From the NCBI GenBank assembly GCA_022385805.1, contig MU277700.1, forward strand, positions 50,583 to 114,582: a stretch of DNA of 64,000 bases, given 5' to 3'. Source of the DNA: Pilatotrama ljubarskyi. Lineage: Eukaryota; Basidiomycota; Agaricomycetes; Polyporales; Polyporaceae. The position numbers were made by a program, and so were the translations under genes. A model generated the notes under the pieces. That model worked only from the letters and a program-made list of their open reading frames with translations. It was not told the DNA's origin and searched no databases. Below, in pieces: positions 50,413-61,263 of the stretch (positions are counted from its first letter, which is position 1; every line of letters starts with the position of its first letter).

Positions 50413-51915
50413 CTACACGACCTCGAAGGCCTTGCCACCTGCCTGCGCATCGAGCTTGATGATCTCGCTCAGGCCTATGGGGGCTCATATGAGCTTGCGC
50501 AATGCCTGCATCGGGAGTGGGAAACGTACCCATGACTTCAAAGAAGGCCTTCGGATCCATGCCGCGGGCGGAAGTGAAGTCCGTGCCAGTCTTCTTGAGC
50601 GACTGCATCGCGGCGCGGATCCCGTGAACCGCGGCCACGCAAGACACCAATGAGAAGACTGTATCGCCAGTCAATATAGCTCAACGATAGGGCGTGGATC
50701 AGAGAGACTTACTGATAATCTTCGCGCCAAGTGCCTCGGCCTCCTTCGTGGTGAACGACGGCGTGAGGCCCCCAGAGATGACGTTGACGAGCACCGGCTT
50801 GGGGGCGAGCGCCTCGACGGTCGACGTGAGCAGCTCTGCACTCCGCACACCCTCGATGAAGCAGACATCAGCACCTGCGTCGGCGGCGAGCTTCAGACGC
50901 GTGATCGCCTCCTCCATGCCCAACACCTGTGCCGAGTCCGTCCGGCCGATGATGACCTGAACTCTAGTCAGTACAGCCGTATCACACGGAAATCAAGATT
51001 GGACCCACGAAATCGGAGCCTCCGGGTATCGAGTCGCGAGCGATGACCGCAGCGCGGATACGGGTCAGGAACTCCTCACGAGACACGACCTGCTTGCCGA
51101 GCAGGTGTCCGCAGCGCTTGGTCTGCACCTGGTCCTCAATGTGCAATGCGGCGACTCCGGCGCGAGCATACTGAGTAACCGTTCGCGCAACCATAGCAGG
51201 GCCGCCGAAGCTGTGATAAGACGGGATCAGAATGAGATAAGGCCTGAGGTTCAAAGACCCTACCCTGTGTCTGCGTCCGCGATGACCGGAACAGTAGGGT
51301 CAAGACTGCACACCATCTGAGCGCTCTATTTACACCACCTATGTCAGCCTGGCAAGGATAGACTGTGATCGAGGATGACTCACCTGAACAAAGTCGTTCA
51401 AGGTGGCGATGGCGAGGTCGGGTTGTCCGAGCCGAGAGGCCGTCGTAGCGGCCCCGCTGAAAATGCCGCTCGTCAAAAACTGCTACATATAACTCTACAT
51501 GTTGGACAAACCTCTGATACAAGCAATCGAAGCCTGCTTCCAGAGCACAGCGTGCGCTAATACCGTCGCAAATGCCGGGCGCAACCTGAGAGCCAAGGGA
51601 CGCTCAGACAATGCTTCCCGGATTGTTAGAGGTACGTACCACGATACCAGGGCGGGCGAGCATCTGACGCAGACGGGTAGCCGGGTTCCATGATAGAGGA
51701 CCCTCCAAGAAGTTCTTAGGGTCGAGGCGGGGGTTGTAGTAGGCTGCCGGTGCCGGGAGACTGCGGGGAACGGGCGCAACCTCGTTTGCGGGCCTGGGCT
51801 CGGACTCTTGCTTCTCCTCGACTACAACAGCAGTGGCAGCAGCGGGTTGGGACGTCTCGACGACGGTCGCACCGTTGGCGGGGTTGCTGGTTCCGAAGAG
51901 GTCGAGGCCAGGCAT
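50413..51915 (-). CDS. Isocitrate lyase/PEP mutase superfamily enzyme
   Basis: Predicted 370 aa from eight exons: 51915-51640, 51585-51512, 51456-51384, 51316-51264, 51210-51009, 50956-50713, 50658-50530 and 50474-50413. The fold cleaves or forms C-C (or P-C) bonds next to a carboxylate. Evidence: VAPGICDGISARCALEAGFD, LYQSGAATTASRLGQPDLA, PVIADADTGFGGPAM (metal site), VAALHIEDQVQTKRCGHLLG (lyase loop with Cys), VIIGRTDSA, ADAGADVCFIEGV and VNVISGGLTPSF. The KRCGH loop places it with C-C lyases such as 2-methylisocitrate lyase, dimethylmalate lyase or oxaloacetate hydrolase, not with PEP mutases. Which of these it is cannot be read from the motif. The N-terminal ~50 residues are Ala/Val/Pro/Glu-rich linker. 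Confidence 0.9.
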
Positions 51916-54900
51916 GTTGAAGAAGAGGGTAGAATAGATACGCGATAGATAGCTTGAGGCTTGAGTTGAGGGGTCGAGCTCGAACGGACGAGCTGGGCAA
52001 TGAGGAGCGTGGAGGCTGGCACGCCAGCTTATAAGTGTGCGCGCCCTTGACGGATCGGCGGGTAGATGAAGCCAAGTAATTATGCCATATTGCGGTGAGA
52101 ATGCGCTGGACGTTCTAGGCCGTCTTCCATGTTGCTGGAAAGCGGAAGACGCTACGGGCATGGGAGCAGACGTCGGACGACAAAGGCGCAAGACGAATGC
52201 CGGTTCTACCTCGGGTATAGCGGTTGGAGACGTGCGGCGTTAAACTACTGTCGGCGTAGATACGCGTGGTACGTCCGCTCCACGTCGTCCCTTCGCTATT
52301 CCCACCCAAACGGCAAGTCGTTCAGCCTGTGTGCATCTCTTGGCGCTCTCCGTGATGGCATGCCAAGGTTACAGGAGCTCGAAGGGAAGAAGCGCGAGTC
52401 TTGTGAGGGAAGACTGGTACCTGGGGATCAGCGCTACAACTCGGTGAAAGCAGTAGCAGAATTGCTTACACTGTGTCCGAAGGCGGGTGCTACTCCGCGT
52501 GTAATGAGACCCGCTCCGAACGCTCGCAGGGCCAAGAGCATCAATGTAAGTCTCACAATCGGAGATAGAGCGGTGGGAGGCAGCAGACACTGTCAGAATA
52601 TGCGTGACAGGTCAACACACCACGTCTTCCAGATCTTCTGGAAACTCATACGCACAAGCAGTAGCCACGGCATCCCGAGATGCTGAGTCTTCGAGAGGCA
52701 AGGGGTAGATAGCTCAGGGCTCATACTTAAGCCACCAAACGACTGCTTCAGGAGACATCTGCAGAGAGCGTAGGTACCATCTGGAATCGAATGGTACCAT
52801 CTTGGTCGATTCCGATCGAGAATGCCGTCCGCTGTCACGAGCAGTGCTACTACCACATACTGTACTCACCTGTCCTTTCTCGGATGAACGGTGCGTCTCT
52901 GGCCCCGGGCGTGATTGTCACGAGGCCCAAAGCTGGGTCTGGATGCAGCTTGGCAGGTTTGTTATGTCATCGTCGAGGGGCGGTAGTGTTCCTACTCCGG
53001 TATACGGGAGGCGACGAGGCAACACCCTAAGGCGCGCAAACAATACGCCACGATGTGCCAAGACAACCTCGCTTGAGCGACGTTCCCAGAAAGGCAACCA
53101 GGGAGGTATACAAGTCACAACCGTGGACAAGGGCGCAGAGCAGGTGAGAACCCGCCGGGTTCGTCGCGTGCCTTCATTCTGGCAGCACAGGTCGTCGGCG
53201 GACCTGCCAAGGCTGGCCGGACTCCTTCTGCCCGGCTCTTCTCATAGGAACTGTACTGTGCTTGAAGAACTGTAGCCGTGACCTTGACCGAATGATCGGG
53301 CAGTCATTGGTGGTCGTCCGCGGTCAAGGCGCAGTGAAAGGGCTTGTGCGCACGTCGTACTGCTGATCGCATGCCCCTGATGCGTCGGAAGTGGTAAGTA
53401 TTGTACGGCGGAGGCCGGATGCTGGTAGATTGATCTGGTCCACGGTATGCACCACAGGGTGGGTCTTCGCGCCGTGCAACGTCTGCCAAGGTGGGTAACG
53501 TAAACTTACCTGGTGCCTAGATAGCAAGAAGACGCACCCAATCCGCCAATATGACCGAATTAATATCCTGCCTACGATCATTAGTCGATAACGCACTGAT
53601 ATCGGAGGAGCTATCCATGCCAGTGGTAGCAAGCTGCTTATCCAGGCCCTTCGCTTCCGCTACAGACCGCGCGGCGTGCATGTCGCACATTTCGACCGCC
53701 TCTGAGGAACTCCATTCGTCGACATAACCTGGTAGTAGATTGCTATATAGCCGGCCAACTGATGATCCCATGAAGCCACATGAGTGCGTACCAGAAAAGC
53801 CTGCGTCGACGAGGAAAGGACGTACCACCCGGAGAGAGTGCAAGGCCGTGGCTGCAATCTCAACGACGCTGGTGCTCGCATCCAGGAGCCTCGAGAACCT
53901 GCACCCTGAACATGGGAACCGCGGCGAATGACTCACCCACGAGGTACCCTCCTTCTGGATTTCACCGAGAGTGCTTGCGAGGCTAACGTTGAGGCATTCA
54001 TTTCCCGCACCAAGGACCTCGAGCGAAATGGGTGACCGTATCAGTCCATGGATCTTCTCTGCCCGGTGAAGCGCCTGAGGGGGACGCGAAGAGGCAGGCT
54101 TCCCACCGAGGTGGTCGGAGCAGAGAAAACGAATGGAAGCTGTCTTGGCGCGCGGCATAATCGTGCGGGCGTCTCCCAGTTGCTTCGGATGTCGCTCGAA
54201 GCACAGTGGGGGAGGCCCCTGGGCAGCCCTCGTGGAACTCGCCCTTGAGCGCATGTCTGTGGAGACAGGCAGTCAGAGATAGGCTTTTGTAATCGACTTA
54301 CAGCTGGTGCATCACGCCGAAGAGCCTGGCAGTGCCGACAAATTTCATGGAATCCTACACATCACGGCGTGCGACAAAGCGGCGTGTACTGAATACGCCG
54401 ACCTTTGGTGAGGGACGCGGACTCCATGGGCCCGATATGCAGCCAAGTAAGTGAGCGGATGGTCCCCTGCACGCTGCCAGCCAACCGGCACGGTGTTCGG
54501 TACCCCCTTTCTACACCCTGCTTCCCCGGTCGCAGAGCTTGACTCGAGGCTAGAATGACCTAGAAAGACATCAGCACCCAAGGAATTCTGCGCGTACCGC
54601 CGACAAGGCCTACGGAAGGTGCGACTGGCCGCCTAAACCCCGCCGAAAGCGCAACAGCCGCTGGCATACGGGATCCCAACTGAGCGCCCGCGTCGTAAAT
54701 GCGACTTGCTGGGAGGCACCCAGACGGAGCCCCTTCAGGCGGAGCGGCGGGTCCTTTGGGAGCGGGCGTCGGTACGCCTTGCCAAGCTGTCCTCCACGAG
54801 TGCAGAAAGGCAACAATATGCGGATTCCGTCTTTCCGCCCCTCACAGATTCAAAAGAGACGAGGGGGGGCCATCGACATGGCCAACTTTGCACGCCGCTC

Positions 54901-54935
54901 AGACCATCCAGCAGCATCCGCACGCCGAAGACTCA
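51916..54935. other. 3-kb region without a defensible gene
   Basis: Mostly short frames. The exception is a 245-codon minus frame, 54254-53517, with stretches such as SVVEIAATALHSLRVVRPFL and GYVDEWSSSEAVEMCDMHAA. It contains internal splice-like signals, so it may be part of a multi-exon gene, a relic or chance. No transposase, integrase or terminal repeat was found. Confidence 0.35.
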
Positions 54936-57172
54936 ATGTCGGATATGCGCGTCCTTACCACCTCTGAGGTTGCCGCCCATGCCAGTCGCGAGAGCTGCTG
55001 GATCATTGTGCATGGTAAGCATCGACCTCTTCATCTGCCTCGCTGAGCTACTCACCTGCGAGGGTTCACAGGGAAGGTCTACGACGTAACCGAATTTCTC
55101 GACGGTGAATCCCTCACAGCTTGGTCGGTAAAGGAAGCCGAACTGACCGCTACGATCTGCAGAACATCCAGGAGGCAGCAAGATAATTCTCAAGTATGCG
55201 GGGCAGGACGCCACGTACGTCTGAGCGGTGTCGCATGTTGCCTCATGGTCCGGTGCTGACAGCGGGTCCGAGGCAGAGAGGCATACGAACCTATCCATCC
55301 CCCGGATGCGATCACTACGAATCTTCCTCCGGAGAAGCAGTCAGTAGCAGGGTTATTCGGAACGTATGCGACGTAGCTGATTTTCCTTCAAGCCTCGGTG
55401 TTATCGACGAGAGCACTGTGGTCAAGGCAGTCAAGGAGGTCACAGAGGAAGACAAGAGGCGGCAGGCCCTGATGGCTGCCCGCCCGCCCCTGGACAATAT
55501 CCTCAACATGCATGACTTCGAGAGTGTCGCGAAGATGGTCCTTCCGGATAAAGCTTGGGTAAGGAGCGCTCGTGCTCGAGACGACTTGGGGAGACTGACT
55601 GCCGCGTTGTTCTCCTGCGCGAGTAGGCCTACTACTCGTCGGCCTCGGACGACGAGATAACCCTGCGCGAGAACCGGATGGCCTACCAGCGGTACGTCAC
55701 TCCTGGTCCGACTGAGAGACATGCAGAACTCACCAAGTCGACCATCGCAGTGTGTGGTTTCGTCCGCGAATTCTGCGCGATGTGTCTTCCGTCGACTGGT
55801 CAACCACGATCCTAGGGCAGAGATCGAGTCTTCCGGTGTACATCGTACGTCGAAGCAACAGCGTGGAGTTCGGCTTCCGCTGACGGGGCACGAGACAGTC
55901 CGCGACAGCCCTCGGGAAGCTGGGGCACCCCGACGGCGAGCTGTGCCTTACCAGGGCTGCCGCCAACCACGGCGTCATCCAGATGGTGAACTCCATCCTC
56001 CATCGTGTACAGGGACCATACCGACTCCTTGACAGATCGCTACGCTTGCATCATGCTCCTTCGACGACATCATTGACGCTGCGGCCCCCGGGCAGACGTT
56101 CTTCCTCCAGCTGTAAGCGACCGGGAGGTGTTCCCTGTAAATCACTGAAGCGTACGACAGGTACGTGAACCGCGACCGCGAGATCACGAAGAAGTACGTG
56201 CAGCACGCGGAGCGTCGCGGCGTCAAGGGCCTCTTCATCACCGTCGACGCGCCCCAGCTTGGGCGCCGCGAGAAGGACATGCGGATGAAGTTCGTCGACG
56301 ACGGTGCTGGAGCCGAGGTGCAGAAGGGCCAGGAGGTCAAAAAGGACCAGGGCGTCGCGCGCGCAATAAGCGTAAGTGTGCGTTCACATCGGTCATACGT
56401 CACTGACCTCGCGCGCCATCTCGAAGTCGTTCATCGATCCGAGCTTGTCCTGGCAGGACATACCCTGGTTCAAGAGTATCACGAAGAGTGCGTAATGAGG
56501 TCATGACGCGGGGCAGGGGGCTGACAGTGGGGCGCTGCAGTGCCCATCATCCTGAAAGGCATTGCGACAGCAGAGGACGCTATCCTCGCGTACGAAGCTG
56601 GCGTCCAAGGCATCGTCCTTTCTAACCACGGCGGGCGCCAACTCGACACCGCCCGCTCTGGACTCGAGGTACTCGTCGAGGTCACGGCGGCCCTACGCCA
56701 GCGTGGCTACCTGCCGGATCCCAAATTCGAGATCTACGTGGACGGAGGAGTGCGCCGCGCGAGCGACGTGCTCAAGGCTATCGCCCTGGGAGCGAAGGCC
56801 GTCGGTGTCGGCCGGCCATTCCTGTATGCCTTTTGCGCATATGGGCAGGAAGGCGTTGAGAGGGCAATTCAACTCTTCCGGGTGAGCTGTAACTGGACGC
56901 ATGAATTGGCGGCGTAGCAGCTCATCGAGGACGCAGGACGAGTTTGAGATGAACATGCGCCTCCTTGGGGCTCGCACTATCGACGAGATCGTCCCCGAGA
57001 TGGTTGTTGCAAGCTCGCTGTCATCGCATACTGTCCTCACGCCTGAGGACAAGCTGTTTTCTACCACATGTGAGTCGTTTATGATCCATTGAAATATATC
57101 GAGAGCCTCACCACTGCTTCTGCTCCAGACCAGCCTCTGTCTCTGGCTAAATTCAGAGAGGCGAAGCTCTGA
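54936..57172 (+). CDS. Flavocytochrome b2-like L-lactate dehydrogenase, copy 1
   Basis: Predicted 501 aa from 14 exons: 54936-55014, 55072-55104, 55163-55214, 55277-55339, 55393-55558, 55627-55691, 55751-55844, 55899-55985, 56036-56112, 56161-56371, 56427-56487, 56541-56881, 56937-57069 and 57129-57172. It has an N-terminal cytochrome b5 domain (HASRESCWIIVHGKVYDVTE; heme ligands in EHPGGSKII and PIHPPDAI) and a C-terminal FMN alpha-hydroxy-acid dehydrogenase domain (FITVDAPQLGRREKDMRMKF, GIVLSNHGGRQLDT with the catalytic His, YVDGGVRRASDVLKAIALGA, GVGRPFLYA). It should oxidise L-lactate or a related 2-hydroxy acid. Unlike yeast Cyb2 there is no long presequence: the b5 domain starts within ten residues. 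Tandem with copy 2. Confidence 0.93.
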
Positions 57173-57751
57173 TGCTCTGCTGCTCAGTCCTTGGACCTCG
57201 AAATGATACCACATACGTCCGGTACGTATCTCCCATGCTCAGCGTTGCTTCTCTCGCTGAGAACTGCAGCATTGTTCCTTCCTTGCCCAGGAGAATTCGA
57301 CTGCTGAGATCCAATTCCCCTCGCCGGCGGCCGCGCCATTCCATGTAACATCGTCCTATACATATGTCCGTCTCATCACGTATACGTACAAACTCGTACC
57401 TTTATCTATCACCGGCCGGAGTTCCGCAGATTCCAGCGCGAGAGTCGTGGTGGGCCGTGGCCGACCGGGTCACCGCTTGACCGAGGTGAACGCAGGCCTG
57501 CGAAGGCGGAAGCGCGACTGTCGAACCGACGCGCCCGCGTCAACGATAGGGCCGGGCGGCAGAGCGCCGCGGCCGCCCGTATTCCGTCGGGAGTGCGGGC
57601 CGGCCCCACAACGAGTCCATAGCGAGAGCTCGTGAACGCTTCGGTCGGGCGCACATTTACGGAGCCGTCTCGCGGAACCTTTTGGTGCTCACCACCACCT
57701 TCTCGCTCACTATCTGGCTTTGGCTACTCTCCAGTACCCGCTTGAAGCAAA
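57173..57751. other. Spacer between tandem b2 genes
   Basis: 579 bp with a GC-rich centre (57420-57660). Holds the 3' end of copy 1 and promoter of copy 2. A minus frame here (57654-57409) is rich in Arg/Ala/Ser and is probably not coding. Confidence 0.5.
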
Positions 57752-60297
57752 ATGGGAAACCCTAGCGGGAGAGTCATCTCGGGCAAGGAAGTTGCGCAAC
57801 ATAACACGCGCGAGAGCTGTTGGATCATCGTCCATGGTGCCTAGTTTCGCTCGAGTTGAATGTGCTCCGGAGGCTGATAGCGACGTCCAGGAAAGGTCTA
57901 CGATGTTACCGACTTCTTGGATGGTGAGTCCTACCTCCAGTACTGCCATAACTGTTACTGACGGACGCTTCACAGAGCATCCCGGTATGTTATCACGAAA
58001 TGCTGGAGTGTGCAGCAGGAAGCCAACTGCCTTAACCTCCAGGTGGCAGCAAAATTATCTTGAAGTACGCGGGGAAGGACGCAACGTGAGTAGTAGCATC
58101 GCTTCGGGCGTACCGATGCTCATGCTACGGCCCCGTCTCCAGTGCGGAGTACGACCCCATACACCCTCCGGATGCGATCACTACGCACCTCCCGCCAGAG
58201 AAGCAGTGAGCTTCCTGTCCTCCCTTGACGTTTACAAGCGACCCATGGCGTGCACTTCTACAGCCTCGGCAGCGTGGACCCCGACACGGTGCTCAAAGTC
58301 GAAGTCGCAGTATCCGACCAGGAGAAGGAACGCCAAGAAAGGATGAAGAACCGCCCGCCATTGTCAGAGATCCTGAACCTGCACGACTTCGAGGTGCGTA
58401 CGAGAGTTCCTGCATGCTGTGGTTCCAGCCACAGGGCGTTCCCCCGCATCTCGGGAATTCGCCCGTTCTGATTGGACGAGCGCTGACGGGCCGATTTTGA
58501 CCGTTCGGAATAGGCCATAGCGCGCTTTGTGATGCCCGAGAAGGCATGGGCGTACTACAGCTCGGCGGCGGACGACGAGATTACCAACCGAGAGAACCAT
58601 GCTGCATATCACAGGTGGGTCAGTTCCGTGCACCAAGTCTGGTCGGAGTGTTCATGTTGTTTTGTTACCCCAGGATATGGTGGAGACCGCGCATCCTCCG
58701 CGATGTGACGAATGTGGACTTCTCGACAAAGATCCTTGGGCACAGTTCGAGTATGCCTCTGTACATCGTGGGTGCCATATATTTTGGCTGTACCGACTAT
58801 GACTGACACGCCGCGCGGTTCCAGACTGCGACTGCACTCGGCAAGCTGGGCCATCCTGATGGCGAGCTGAACCTGACCCGGGCAGCAGCGAAACATGGCG
58901 TCATCCAGATGGTACGCACGCATCCCACATACTACCTGCCTGGCATATCATGACTCTGAGCTGCAGATTCCCACACTCGCGTCATGTTCCTTTGACGAGA
59001 TCGTCGATAACGCGAAGCCCGGCCAAGTGCAGTTCCTTCAGCTGTACGTCTTCTTAAACTCCGTTCCGCTGCTTTGATTGACTGTATGCACGCAGATACG
59101 TTAACAAGGACCGGTCCATCACAAAGAAGTTCGTGGAGCATGCGGAGAAGCGGGGCATCAAGGCGCTCTTCATCACCGTCGACGCTCCTCAGCTCGGTCG
59201 TCGTGAGAAGGTATATCCAGAGTCCGGGGTACGCTCGAACGCAGTCCTGACAGTGGTTGTTGCATAGGATATGCGTCAAAAGTTTGACGCCGAGGATCCT
59301 GCGGAGGTGACCGAGAATAAGCAGCAGGACAAGGTCGACCGCTCACAAGGTGCTGCACGGGCCATCAGCGTGAGTTCCACGCCCTCTCTGCAGATGACGA
59401 CTTCATGTAACCTTCTGTCTCAAGTCGTTCATCGATCCTGGACTTGACTGGAAGGATATCCCTTGGTTCCAGAGCATCACTAAGAGTGAGGAGGTCATCG
59501 CAAATGTTGAACGCGCTGCTAACAACGTCGATTGCAGTGCCTCTCATCCTCAAGGGTGTCCAATGTTGGGAGGTACGCTTCAAGAACTCACGCACCTCCG
59601 AATGCAGCCTAACCCTTAGCTCATAGGATGCACTTCAAGCGTACGACATGGGTCTCGCCGGCGTCGTCCTCTCCAACCACGGCGGTCGGCAGCTCGACTT
59701 CTCCCGGTCCGGGATCGAGGTGCTCGTCGAGGTCGTGCGTGAGCTCAAGAAGCAGCGCGGGCTGTCGTTCCCCAACGAGAAATTCCAGCTGTTCGTGGAT
59801 GGAGGTGTCCGGCGCGCAAACGATGTGTTGAAGGCGATCGCGCTCGGTGCGACTGCAGGTGAGCTCGTGTGGCTCGTATATAAGCCTCCATTGTGATGCT
59901 GATACATGTGTGGCATAGTGGGTGTCGGGAGGCCGTTCTTGTATGCGTTCTCATCATATGGATATGAGGGCGTCGATCACGCACTCAACATCCTTCACGT
60001 AAGGCCACCTTTTCTACAACTGCCCTCGGTGTGCCATGGCCTGACGTTCCGGCCCGCAGGACGAGTTCGAGATGAACATGCGTCTACTCGGCGCGCGCAA
60101 CATCGAGGAGGTCGTTCCAGAAATGGTGGACGCGTCCTCGATCCAGTCGCACATCGTCGCCGTCCCCGGAGACAGGCTGTACGACTCCAACTGTGAGTGC
60201 TTTCGCCCCGTACTCGGCGCAATCGCTCACGAGAGAGCCGTGTTCAGACGAGGGCATGCAGCATGCGCGCTTGCGGGAGGTCAAGTCGAAGTTGTGA
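57752..60297 (+). CDS. Flavocytochrome b2-like L-lactate dehydrogenase, copy 2
   Basis: Predicted 509 aa from 18 exons: 57752-57836, 57891-57923, 57976-57984, 58043-58085, 58143-58205, 58264-58393, 58514-58614, 58674-58767, 58825-58911, 58967-59043, 59096-59210, 59268-59369, 59425-59485, 59538-59572, 59627-59858, 59919-59998, 60060-60192 and 60248-60297. Same domains as copy 1: ESCWIIVHGKVYDVTDFLD, heme-ligand EHPGG, YDPIHPPDAITTHLPPEK, LFITVDAPQLGRREKDMR, GVVLSNHGGRQLDFSRSGIE, FVDGGVRRANDVLKAIALGA and VGRPFLYAFSSYGYEG. Nine-nt exon 3 encodes the EHP that holds a heme-ligand histidine. Compared with copy 1, several introns were gained or lost. No N-terminal targeting sequence is visible here either. 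Both copies are intact open frames, so both are probably expressed. Confidence 0.93.
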
Positions 60298-61263
60298 GGG
60301 GCGGAGACGACTGCGACGCGGCGTTTGGATACCTGGCTACATCCTAATCCCGGGGTATACATGTACGAGTAGCGTATACGACCTGTTGTCACATTCATGT
60401 TCTCGGTGGTTCGTCGGATACCCGCGTTACGCGATATCTTCACACAGTAAAAAGGTTGCAGAATGTGTGAGCTGTGAGCTCAGAACAAAAGCCCATCCCT
60501 GCGTCGACACCCGCGGAACGTGGGTCATTCTGCGCGGTTCCGCTGCTTCCTCCTTCCCCGAAGATCCGGTTCCGGCCATGCAAGTCTCGTCCCTTTAGTG
60601 TTCGAAGACGCGGCTGAATTTCAAACGACAGAATGTAACAAGTGCCCTCTGGACGACAAGACCTCTTCAACCGGAATCATTCGACGAATCATCTTTCGCC
60701 GCTGCTCTTCTCTGCCGGAGACGAGGTCCGCACGCGCTCGGGGGCACCGTAGGGGTACACTAAACCGCCGCTGGTCAGTGCGAGCACCGTGACTGGCTCT
60801 AGTGTCGCCATACCGGCGCGCTCGAGATATGGCGAGCTCATCCACGCGGTAAGTCGCCACATCCGGTACCGATCGCAATGTGGCTTATCGGCCGGATAAG
60901 TCATCTCAGGATAAGACGAGTCTATGCGTTGCGTCGGCATGTATGCGCTTGACGAGCTTGTTAGGACCGTGTACAGAAGGCTCAAGTAGTCGAGTGTCCG
61001 AGTTGAGGCTAGTCGGGGAACGGAGTAGATCCGCCTCGGCACAGCATTTGAGCGCCGGATCACCGAGTGAAGAGTGACGCAATAGGCAAGACCTAACCCT
61101 ATTCTTGGCCATCCCACATGGGTCGGAGCGCTGGGCCGGAAAATCCGAAAAACTGAATCCAGGAACGCAGCTCAGTCTCGATCGGTCTGGAGGACCTTCG
61201 CGGGCGACCTGCAGCCTCTCCTCCCTCCTCTGCTTCCTCCGCGACGACCACAACCACCCACTC
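60298..61263. other. Intergenic between b2 copy 2 and arrestin gene
   Basis: Promoter/leader region. Short frames only. An in-frame extension upstream of the arrestin start reaches 61105 but has no ATG. Confidence 0.45.

Noticed and set aside
54936..60297. Third copy of the b2 gene in the cluster
   Set aside because: All domain blocks are accounted for by two complete genes.
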